Source of the DNA: Solwaraspora sp. WMMD792
Lineage (GTDB): Bacteria > Actinomycetota > Actinomycetes > Mycobacteriales > Micromonosporaceae
Assembly: GCF_029626105.1 (NCBI RefSeq)
Contig: NZ_JARUBH010000009.1
Span: 2,914,001 to 2,978,000 of the forward strand
Length of the DNA: 64,000 bases
Direction: 5' to 3'
Shown piece after piece: positions 1 to 7,158 of this stretch. The notes beneath the pieces were generated by a model. The model saw only the letters and a program-made list of their open reading frames with translations, had not been told where the DNA came from and searched no databases. A program made the position numbers and the translations under genes. The first letter of the stretch is position 1; every line of letters starts with the position of its first letter.

Positions 1-417
1 GGACTCTACCCGGGACGGTCCTACCGGTTCACCGTCCGGGCCAGCAACGCGGCCGGCACCGGCACCGCCACCCACAGCCGGGCGACCGCGGACCTGTACG
101 GCACCGCCACCTGCGTCAACGGCCCGGACGGCGAGCAACGCACCTACTGCGACGACGACGTTCCCGGGCGCAACGGCAACGAGATCTTCTCCGTGCCGGA
201 GCAGGACAACAGCCGCCAGGTCGGCTGGGTTCCCGACGGCACCCGACTCACCGCGCTGTGCCGCCGCCAGGGTGGGCACGTCGACGCCTGGATCTACAAC
301 GGCGGGAAGGCCAGCACCTGGTGGATCCGGGTGGAGTACAGCGGGAAGAACTACATCCCGTGGGCCTGGTTGAACCTGGCCGGCGGCGACGACCTGAACC
401 AGCTGCCCACCTGCTGA
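1..417 (+). CDS. C-terminal part of a secreted fibronectin type III protein (5' truncated)
   Basis: The frame is open from the first base, so the N-terminus lies outside the window; 138 residues are visible. The first ~30 residues look like the last strands of a fibronectin type III domain (YRFTVRASNAAGTG). They are followed by a small Cys-containing domain with the pairs ATCVNG / TYCDDD and ALCRRQ / LPTC, which could form disulfides outside the cell. FN3 followed by such a tail is common in actinobacterial extracellular proteins. The stop lies 52 bases before the MoxR gene on the same strand, so the four downstream genes may share its transcript. The function of the missing part cannot be judged. 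Confidence 0.75.
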   Translation, partial: GLYPGRSYRFTVRASNAAGTGTATHSRATADLYGTATCVNGPDGEQRTYCDDDVPGRNGNEIFSVPEQDNSRQVGWVPDGTRLTALCRRQGGHVDAWIYNGGKASTWWIRVEYSGKNYIPWAWLNLAGGDDLNQLPTC

Positions 418-469
418 CACCGCCCACCCGGACAGCCACCGATCCACCCCGGCGAGGAGACCAGCCGCA

Positions 470-1465
470 GTGACCACGACCACCCCGCTGACGTCCCACG
501 AGGTAACCGGCTTCGCCTCGACCGCCGCCCGACTGGCCGGGGAGATCTCCACCGTGGTGCTGGGCAAACCGCAGGTGGTGCGACTGACCCTGACGGCCCT
601 GTTCGCGCAGGGCCACGTCCTGCTGGAGGACGTGCCCGGGGTGGGCAAGACCACGCTGGCACGGGCCGTCGCCGCGACCGTGCACGGCCACTGGCGTCGA
701 ATCCAGTTCACCCCCGACCTGTTGCCCGCCGACGTGTCCGGAGTGACCATCTTCAACCAGTCCACCCAGGGGTTCGAGTTCCATCCCGGCCCGGTGTTCG
801 CCAACATCGTCATCGCCGACGAGATCAACCGCGCCTCGCCGAAGACCCAGTCGGCGCTGCTGGAGGTGATGGAGGAACGCACGGTCACCGTGGACGGCGT
901 CCGGCATCCGGTGCCCCGGCCGTTCCTGGTGGTGGCCACCCAGAACCCGGTCGAGATGGACGGCACCTACCGGTTGCCGGAGGCCCAGCTGGACCGGTTC
1001 CTGGTCCGGTTGTCGGTCGGCTACCCCGATGAGCAGACCGAGATCGAGGTGCTGCGCGGGGCGACCCTGCGGTCCCCCGAGGCGCTCGACCCGGTGACCG
1101 ACACAGCCACCGTCGGCCAGCTCATCCAGCTGGCGCAGCGGGTGCACATCGCCGACCCGTTGTACGGGTACGCGGTGCGGCTGGCGGCCGCGACCAGGAC
1201 ACACCCGCAGATCCGGGTCGGGGTCAGTCCACGCGGGGTGATCGCGCTGACCCGGGCGGCCTGCGCGTACGCGCTGATCGGCGGCCGGGGGTTCGTGCTG
1301 CCCGAGGATCTGAAGGCCCTGCTGGAGCCGGTCTTCGCGCACCGGCTGCTGCTCACCGCGGACGCCCAACTGCGTGGCGTCACGGCAGCCGAGGTGCTCG
1401 CCGACGTGGTCCGGTCGGTCCCGGTGCCGCTGCCGGCCGCCCAGCCGGCAGCGGCCGGGGTCTGA
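470..1465 (+). CDS. MoxR-family AAA+ ATPase
   Basis: 331 residues, the normal length for MoxR ATPases, which act as chaperone-like machines maturing or activating partner proteins. Walker A is visible as PGVGKTT near residue 55, Walker B as VIADEINRA near residue 110, and the sensor-1/arginine-finger region as ATQNPVEMDGTYRLPEAQLD near residue 155. The GTG start follows a purine-rich GAGGAGA about 10 bases upstream. It is the first gene of the classical MoxR / DUF58 / transglutaminase-like set, with 11 bases to the next gene. That conserved arrangement suggests it works on the membrane proteins encoded downstream. Confidence 0.95.
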   Translation: MTTTTPLTSHEVTGFASTAARLAGEISTVVLGKPQVVRLTLTALFAQGHVLLEDVPGVGKTTLARAVAATVHGHWRRIQFTPDLLPADVSGVTIFNQSTQGFEFHPGPVFANIVIADEINRASPKTQSALLEVMEERTVTVDGVRHPVPRPFLVVATQNPVEMDGTYRLPEAQLDRFLVRLSVGYPDEQTEIEVLRGATLRSPEALDPVTDTATVGQLIQLAQRVHIADPLYGYAVRLAAATRTHPQIRVGVSPRGVIALTRAACAYALIGGRGFVLPEDLKALLEPVFAHRLLLTADAQLRGVTAAEVLADVVRSVPVPLPAAQPAAAGV

Positions 1466-1476
1466 GCCGCCGCCCC

Positions 1477-2676
1477 ATGAACGTCACCGCCCGCTGTCTC
1501 GGCCTAGGCGTCACCGCCGCGCTGCTCACCGCCCTCGGGTCCGTGCTCGGCTATCCGGAGCTCGCACTGCTCGGCACCGCCGGGCTGACGGTGGTCGGCT
1601 ACGCGGCCGGCTACGCGCTGTGGCAGCCCCGGCTGTCGGTACGCCGTACCGTCGAACCCGACCGGGTGAACCGGGGCGATGTCTGCACCGTGACGTTGCA
1701 GGTCGGCAACCTGCGGCGGTGGGGCGTGGCGAGCGTCCTCGCCGAGGAGCGGTGCGGCCGGCGGTGGATCCCGGTGCCGCTGGCCCGGTTGCGCTCCGGC
1801 GCCACGACCACGGTGCGCTATCCGGTGCCCACCGATCGCCGGGGCGTGCTCCCGGTCGGCCCGTTGCGGGTGCTCCGCCGCGACCCGTTCGGCCTGGTCG
1901 CCGTCGCGCGCGCGGACGGCGAACCGGTCCGGGTGTGGGTCCGGCCGCAGGTGCATCCGCTGCGCGCGGTGCCGGCCGGGATCGCCCGGAGCCTGGACGG
2001 CCAGATCGACCGGGTGCCGCACGGCAGCATCACCTTCGACTCGTTGCGGGAGTACGTCGTCGGCGACGAACTGCGCCGGGTGCACTGGCGCACCAGCGCC
2101 CGGATCGGCCAGCTGATGGTGCGGGAACACGTCGACACCAGTCTGCCCCGGATGGTGGTGCTGCTGGACAACCGGACGGTCGCGTACCACGACCAGGTTG
2201 ACGGGGCGTCGGCGACGTTCGAGTCGGCCTGTGAGGCGGCGGCGTCGGTGGTCGACGCGGCGACCCGGGCCGACCTTCCGGTGCTGCTGCGGATGGTCGT
2301 CGACCAGCCGCCGCCGGACGGCACGCCAAGTCGGCACCCGCTGGACCGGCTGGCCGAGGTCACGCTGGCCGGCGCCGACCGGCTGACCGGCGGGGACCCG
2401 GTCCGACAGGTCTGCGACCAGCTGCGCCAGCAACGGCCCGGCGACACGCTGGTCTATCTGGCCGGTGCCGGTGATCCGGACGCCGTCGCCCGCATCGGTG
2501 CGCTGCGCGCAGTCTTCGCGACCATCCTGGTAGGCCGGATCACCGGCGCAGCCGACCCGTCGGCAGGCGGGGCACCGGCGGTGGGTGCCCCGACCGGGCT
2601 GGCCGGCGTGCTGTTCGTCGAGGCGGACGACGGTGCCGGCTTCGCCGCCGGGTGGGACGCGGCAGGTGACCGGTGA
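1477..2676 (+). CDS. DUF58 domain-containing protein
   Basis: 399 residues. Two hydrophobic segments occupy the first ~50 residues (LGLGVTAALLTALGSVLG and LALLGTAGLTVVGYAAGYAL). The DUF58 signature follows near residue 190 (LREYVVGDELRRVHWRTSAR), with a von Willebrand-A-like fold expected after it (MVVLLDN). DUF58 proteins are the usual partners of MoxR ATPases; the biochemical role of the family is not settled. It lies between the MoxR gene (11 bases upstream) and the transglutaminase-like gene, with which it overlaps by 4 bases (GTGA), so translational coupling is likely. Confidence 0.93.
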   Translation: MNVTARCLGLGVTAALLTALGSVLGYPELALLGTAGLTVVGYAAGYALWQPRLSVRRTVEPDRVNRGDVCTVTLQVGNLRRWGVASVLAEERCGRRWIPVPLARLRSGATTTVRYPVPTDRRGVLPVGPLRVLRRDPFGLVAVARADGEPVRVWVRPQVHPLRAVPAGIARSLDGQIDRVPHGSITFDSLREYVVGDELRRVHWRTSARIGQLMVREHVDTSLPRMVVLLDNRTVAYHDQVDGASATFESACEAAASVVDAATRADLPVLLRMVVDQPPPDGTPSRHPLDRLAEVTLAGADRLTGGDPVRQVCDQLRQQRPGDTLVYLAGAGDPDAVARIGALRAVFATILVGRITGAADPSAGGAPAVGAPTGLAGVLFVEADDGAGFAAGWDAAGDR

Positions 2677-5033
2677 CCGGTGACCAAACGACCGGGCTGG
2701 CGCGTCTCGGTGCGGTGGCGGCGGCGCTGATCGCGATGACCGGGTCAGCAGCGGTCCTGCTCGGCCGGATCTACGACGGTTCGGCGGCCGGCTGGCTGAT
2801 CGGCGGCGCCGGCGCGGCGGCGGTGCTGGTCGGCACGTTCGCCCGGCGGCTACCGAACTGGCAGGTGGCGCCGCTGTCGGTCGTGCTGATGGCTGGCTAC
2901 CTGCTGGCGGCCGGATGGTGGACGGCGGACCGGGCGGAGCTGACCGGCCCGGTGACCCGGCTACTCGCCGACGCCGCCGCGAACGGGGTGCCCCGACTGC
3001 TGACCGCGATGATTCCGATGGAGGCGGTGCCGGACACGGTGGTGGTTCCGGTCGTGGCCAGCTGGCTCGCCGGCTTCACCGCGACCGAGCTCGCGGTACG
3101 GGCCCGGCGCATGCTGCTCGGCTGCCTACCGCCGCTGCTGCTGTTCGGCGCTGCGGCGTTCGTGGTCGGGCCGAACGCCGAGCCGGCCCGGTGGCCGGCG
3201 CTGCTGTTCGTCGCGGCGGCGGCGGTCGGGCTGCTGGTCACCGCGGCACCGGTGCCCGCTGCCCGGCCGAGCGAGCCGGCGGCAACGGTCGACCAGCCGG
3301 CCGGGCCGGGCGGTGGTGGCGCGCTGACGGCGGTACGGCTGCGGACGGCGGCGGTGTCGTTGGCCGGCGCGGCCACCGTACTGCTGCTGGTGGCGGTGAG
3401 CGCCCCGTGGGTGGTGGCCCGGATCGCGACGACCGACGTCGACCCACGCCGCTACGTCGCACCGCCGCAGGTGGAGATTCTCGACGAGAATCCCCTGATC
3501 AGGATCTCCGGTTGGGCGCTCAATCCCGACCAGCCGCTGTTCGACCTGCAGGTCGACGCGTCCCCGGTCTCGACGGTGGAGGGGCAGCGAGCTGCTGGGG
3601 CCGACCCGCGTCCGACCGGAGACGGTGCGCTGCGGTTGACCCTGGCTGTGCTGCACGACTACGACGGCGTCACCTGGCGGGTCGGCGGGACCTATCGCAA
3701 CGCCGGCCGGGTGCTGCCGCCGGTCGAGGACGCTGCGGCGTCGCGGACCGACGCGTCGTCGACGGACGCCGTACGCCAGGAGATCACCGTGGCCGAGCTG
3801 TCCGGCCGGCTGCTGCCCGCGATCACCGCCCCGGTACGGGTCGACGGCGTCCGGGTGGCGTACGACCGGGCCAGCAGCACCCTGCTGCACCCCGAGGGTC
3901 TCACCCCCGGCGTCACGTACGCCGTCGACTCGGTGCCGCGTCGACCACCGCTGAACGCGCTGACCACCGCAGACGTGCCGGCCGGGGAGTCGGTGGCCCG
4001 GACGCTGCGGGTGGCCGACGGGGTGCCCGCGGAGATCCGTCGGCTCGCCCAGCAGCTCGCCCGGGACAACGGTGCGCCGTACCAGCGGGCGCTGGCCGTC
4101 GAGCAGTTCCTCGCCGACCACTACCAACTTGTCGCCGACGCGCCGAGCGGGCACGCGTACCCGAATCTGGGTTTCTTCCTCTTCGGGCCACGCGACGCCG
4201 GCGGCCAGCGGGGCACCTCCGAGCAGTTCGCCGCCGCCTACGCGCTGCTCGGCCGGCTGATGGGGCTGCCCACCCGGGTGGTCGTCGGGTTCGTGGTGCC
4301 GTCCGGTGACGCGACGGTGCACGGCAGGCACGCGGTGGCCTGGCCGGAGGTGCTCTTCTCCGGTGTCGGTTGGGTGCCGTTCGATCCGCTGCCCCGACCG
4401 GACAGCACGCCGCGCCCGATCGAGGAGGAGTTCCGGCCGGCACCGGACGAGCCGACGCCGTCGGTGGAGCCGTCCGTGCTACCGACGGTCGACCCGCCGC
4501 CGTCGACACCGCCCTCGGCGGCCTCCGCACCGCCGGGCGGTCGGCCGTCCGGCTGGCTGCTCGGCGTCGTCGCGGCAACAGTGGCCGGGCTCGGCGCGGC
4601 CGGATGGGCCGGCGTCGTCCTGCTGCTGCGTCGCCGGCTACGCGACCGGCGACTCGACGGTGGCACGCCCGCGCACCGGATCTGCGGGGCCTGGCTCGAG
4701 GTGGTCGACGCGCTCCGGCTGGCCGGTCACCCGGCCGGGGTGCACATGTCCGCCAGCGAGGTGGCCGGACACGGTCGGGCGCTGCCGGACGGTGCGGCGC
4801 TGCCCCGGCTCGACCCGCTGGCCGAGCTGGTCAACCTCGCCAGCTTCGCACCGGGGCAGACCGACGACGAGCAGGCCCGGCGCGCCGGTGGTTACGCCAC
4901 CGTCTGGGTGGCGGCGCTACGTGCCCGGCGGCCGTGGTGGCAGCGGCTGGTCTGGTCGCTGCACCCCGGTCCGCTGCGCTGGGACGGTCGCCGGCGGACA
5001 GCCGCCACCGCCGACACCACAGGGAGCGGTTAG
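2673..5033 (+). CDS. TgpA-like transglutaminase-domain membrane protein with Cys-to-Ser change
   Basis: 786 residues. Several N-terminal transmembrane segments (about residues 10-250) are followed by an extracytoplasmic domain, a transglutaminase-like core (about 450-590), a Pro/Ser-rich linker, one further membrane helix (LLGVVAATVAGLGAAGW) and a C-terminal DUF4129-like tail. In the core the His and Asp regions are present (GRHAVAWPEVLF and GWVPFDP). The position where the family usually has its catalytic Cys reads GTSEQFAAAYALL, so Ser replaces Cys. The GTG start overlaps the DUF58 stop by 4 bases. The domain order is typical of the MoxR/DUF58/TgpA operon. Whether it acts as an enzyme is doubtful given the substitution. 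Confidence 0.9.
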   Translation: MTGDQTTGLARLGAVAAALIAMTGSAAVLLGRIYDGSAAGWLIGGAGAAAVLVGTFARRLPNWQVAPLSVVLMAGYLLAAGWWTADRAELTGPVTRLLADAAANGVPRLLTAMIPMEAVPDTVVVPVVASWLAGFTATELAVRARRMLLGCLPPLLLFGAAAFVVGPNAEPARWPALLFVAAAAVGLLVTAAPVPAARPSEPAATVDQPAGPGGGGALTAVRLRTAAVSLAGAATVLLLVAVSAPWVVARIATTDVDPRRYVAPPQVEILDENPLIRISGWALNPDQPLFDLQVDASPVSTVEGQRAAGADPRPTGDGALRLTLAVLHDYDGVTWRVGGTYRNAGRVLPPVEDAAASRTDASSTDAVRQEITVAELSGRLLPAITAPVRVDGVRVAYDRASSTLLHPEGLTPGVTYAVDSVPRRPPLNALTTADVPAGESVARTLRVADGVPAEIRRLAQQLARDNGAPYQRALAVEQFLADHYQLVADAPSGHAYPNLGFFLFGPRDAGGQRGTSEQFAAAYALLGRLMGLPTRVVVGFVVPSGDATVHGRHAVAWPEVLFSGVGWVPFDPLPRPDSTPRPIEEEFRPAPDEPTPSVEPSVLPTVDPPPSTPPSAASAPPGGRPSGWLLGVVAATVAGLGAAGWAGVVLLLRRRLRDRRLDGGTPAHRICGAWLEVVDALRLAGHPAGVHMSASEVAGHGRALPDGAALPRLDPLAELVNLASFAPGQTDDEQARRAGGYATVWVAALRARRPWWQRLVWSLHPGPLRWDGRRRTAATADTTGSG

Positions 5034-5043
5034 CCTTACCTAA
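5025..5043. promoter_or_regulatory. possible IdeR/DmdR-type iron box
   Basis: The 19-mer has the core GGTTAGCCTTACCTAA. By my count it matches the DtxR/IdeR/DmdR consensus (TTAGGTTAGSCTAACCTAA) at about 15 of 19 positions; most mismatches lie in the first three bases. It covers the stop codon of the upstream gene and lies 22 bases before the DUF3159 start, a suitable operator position. Binding is inferred only. Confidence 0.4.
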
Positions 5044-5065
5044 GGACGGCGGCGGGAGGCGGACG

Positions 5066-5722
5066 GTGACCGGGACATCGGGCGACACCCAGACGGAGTC
5101 ACTCGCGCAGCTGCTCGGCGGGCGACGAGGCGCTATCGACGCCACGCTGCCGGCGGTGGCGTACGGCGTCGGATGGGTGGCCGGCGGGGAGTCGATCTGG
5201 GTCGGCGTGTGCTGCGCGGTCGCGGTCGGTGTGGTGATCGCCGGGGTACGCCTGTGGCGTCGCGATCGGCCCCGGTCGGTGCTGATCGGGCTGATCGCCG
5301 TCTGCGTCGCCGCGGTGATCGCGCTGCGCACCGGTCGGGCGTCCGATTACTTCCTGCTGCAGCTGCTGTCCAACGCGGCGAGCGCACTGGCCTGGGTGCT
5401 CAGCATCGTCGTCCGGTGGCCGCTGCTCGGCGTGGTGGTGGGCGCGGTGCTGGGCCAACGCACCCGGTGGCGCCGGGATCCGGCGCTGCTGCGCGCGTAC
5501 GGCCGGGCCAGCTGGGTCTGGGTGGGGCAGTACGTGACCCGGGTGGCCGTCTTCGTCCCGCTCTATCTCGCCGACCAGGTGATGGCGCTGGCCGCCTTAC
5601 GGGTCGCGCTGACCTGGCCGCTGGTCGCCGCCTGCCTGGCGGTGAGCTGGTGGGTGCTCCGCCGGTCGCTTCCGGCCGGGCACCCGGGGATACGCCATCC
5701 GGTACCGGCCGACCTACGGTGA
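5066..5722 (+). CDS. DUF3159 family membrane protein
   Basis: 218 residues with five or six hydrophobic helices (for example VCCAVAVGVVIAGVRLW, VLIGLIAVCVAAVIAL, WPLVAACLAVSWWVL), an actinobacterial integral membrane family of unknown function. The GTG start is chosen because GGGAGG (5054-5059) lies 6 bases upstream; longer readings in the same frame run into the preceding gene. Codon 178 (5597-5599) is TTA, very rare in this DNA, so translation may depend on the developmental leucyl tRNA bldA. A possible iron box precedes it. It could be transcribed from its own promoter or by read-through from the TgpA-like gene. Confidence 0.85.
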   Translation: MTGTSGDTQTESLAQLLGGRRGAIDATLPAVAYGVGWVAGGESIWVGVCCAVAVGVVIAGVRLWRRDRPRSVLIGLIAVCVAAVIALRTGRASDYFLLQLLSNAASALAWVLSIVVRWPLLGVVVGAVLGQRTRWRRDPALLRAYGRASWVWVGQYVTRVAVFVPLYLADQVMALAALRVALTWPLVAACLAVSWWVLRRSLPAGHPGIRHPVPADLR

Positions 5723-5815
5723 CGAATCGGCCTCCCGTACGACCCGGGCCGGTACGGATGTGACTAGAGTGACACGCTGTCCCGACCGCATCCGCACAAG
5801 GAGGCAGGCGTTTCC

Positions 5816-6919
5816 GTGGCCGAGAAACCTGCTGACTCCGCTCGCGGCACCAGACGCAGCGACTCCGCTGCGGACAGTGCCCTCACGCAGCCGACCGTCG
5901 AGCTGAACGCGCTGCCCGGTGGCCGGCCGCCGGGCCCGAGGGTTCCGGACGCACCAACGGTCGAGCAGCCAACGGTCGAGCAGCCAACGGTCGAGCAGCC
6001 GGCGATCGAGCAGCCAACGGTCGAGCAGCCGATCGTCCAGCCGTCGAGCGCCACGGCTCGCCGGGGCCGTCGGGCCGCGAACCGCCAGGCCGACGCGTTC
6101 GACGAACCGACGGTCGAGCAGCCGGTGGTCCGCCCTGCGGCCGTCCGTCCCGCTGCCGACGCCGCCGACGCGAACCTGCCCGCCGGCCCGGCACAACCAC
6201 CGGCTGGACCGGCCGGCACCGGGCCGGGACCGACGGGACCACTGCCGGGACCGGTAGCGACCGCGCCAGGGCCGGCCCCGACCGCGCCACCGGACGAGCC
6301 GGACCGGTTCATCGCGCTGGCCCGCCGGTACGGCTGGGTGGTGGCCGCCGGTTCGGTCGCCGCGGTGGCGCTGCTGTGCTCGGCACCGTTCGTCTCCGGC
6401 AACGGACTGTTGTGGAGCCCGGCGAGTTCGACGGGCTCGCCGACCGCGACGGCGGGCAGCGCCCCAACCGCGACCGTCACGCCGGAGGTCACCGACGCCT
6501 CGCCGGCCGCCGGCAACGGCGGGGAGTCACCCGAGGTGCGGCAGGCCGAACCGCCGGCCGTGCCCCCCGAACAGCCGGCGTCCGACCCCGCCCCTCCCCC
6601 GCCCCCGTCGGAGGATCCGCCGGCGTCCAGCGCCGCCCCGCCCGGTGGCGGCGAGCCGGAGCTGCTCGGCCCGGACAACAGCGACGATCTCCGGGGCATG
6701 CTGGACAGCTACTGCAAACAGGAGCACGGCGGCGAGTGGATGGCGTGGCCGCGCGACTGGCCGGGCAACGGCACCGACTGGGAATGCGTCCGGCCCTGGA
6801 CCCATCATGACCGGGATCTCGACGTCCGCCGGGCCTGCGCCAGTCGGTACGGCGAGCCGGTCACCGCCGAGGCCGGCAGTCGTCGGGACGCGTACAGCTG
6901 GCGGTGCTACCGGGGCTGA
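5816..6919 (+). CDS. proline-rich single-pass membrane protein with conserved Cys tail
   Basis: 367 residues; not assigned to a named family. The N-terminal ~170 residues are low-complexity and cytoplasmic, with a run of PTVEQ pentapeptides. One transmembrane helix follows (WVVAAGSVAAVALLCSAPFV, about residues 176-195), then a Pro/Ala/Thr/Ser-rich extracellular stalk. A compact ~85-residue C-terminal domain carries Cys in DSYCKQEHG, DWECVRP, RRACASRY and WRCYRG, suggesting two disulfides. The GTG start has AAGGAGG about 10 bases upstream. The plan (disordered cytoplasmic part, one helix, stalk, small domain) suggests a cell-surface or wall-associated role, which is inference. A strong hairpin follows the stop. 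Confidence 0.75.
   Translation: MAEKPADSARGTRRSDSAADSALTQPTVELNALPGGRPPGPRVPDAPTVEQPTVEQPTVEQPAIEQPTVEQPIVQPSSATARRGRRAANRQADAFDEPTVEQPVVRPAAVRPAADAADANLPAGPAQPPAGPAGTGPGPTGPLPGPVATAPGPAPTAPPDEPDRFIALARRYGWVVAAGSVAAVALLCSAPFVSGNGLLWSPASSTGSPTATAGSAPTATVTPEVTDASPAAGNGGESPEVRQAEPPAVPPEQPASDPAPPPPPSEDPPASSAAPPGGGEPELLGPDNSDDLRGMLDSYCKQEHGGEWMAWPRDWPGNGTDWECVRPWTHHDRDLDVRRACASRYGEPVTAEAGSRRDAYSWRCYRG
5954..6028 (+). repeat. five tandem 15-bp units encoding PTVEQ
   Basis: Units of 15 bases (CCAACGGTCGAGCAG and one variant with GGCGATC) start at 5954, 5969, 5984, 5999 and 6014. A single further copy lies at 6107-6121. They encode PTVEQ/PAIEQ pentapeptides in the cytoplasmic part of the preceding membrane protein. 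Near-identity at DNA level points to recent slippage expansion. Confidence 0.9.
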
Positions 6920-6942
6920 CGTCAGCCGACGAACACAAGGGT

Positions 6943-6994
6943 GTGGTGGGCCGACCGGGATCGCTGCGTTGGCCAATCCCGGCCGACCCACCAC
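6943..6994. terminator. inverted repeat after the proline-rich membrane protein gene
   Basis: The arms 6943-6961 and 6976-6994 are 19 bases each with two mismatches (GTGGTGGG ... CCCACCAC at the ends) and a 14-base loop. It starts 24 bases after the stop and lies between convergent genes. There is no U tract, as is common for actinobacterial terminators. Confidence 0.7.
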
Positions 6995-7114
6995 GGGCGG
7001 GCCTGACCGTGGGAATCAGGCCGTCTGCGGTGGTTCGGCACCGTCAGGCGGTGCCGGACCGTTTGGTGGGACGGTGGTACGTCGGTGTCGGTTCAGGTGA
7101 TGGATCGTGATGAA

Positions 7115-7154
7115 GGTGTCCGGGCGGGCGGGGCCGGCCGCCCACCCGGACACC
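7115..7154. terminator. inverted repeat after the GH48 gene
   Basis: The arms 7115-7131 (GGTGTCCGGGCGGGCGG) and 7138-7154 have one mismatch over 17 bases and a 6-base loop. It lies 4 bases beyond the stop of the leftward GH48 gene and is well placed to end its transcript. Confidence 0.75.
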
Positions 7155-7158
7155 GGTC

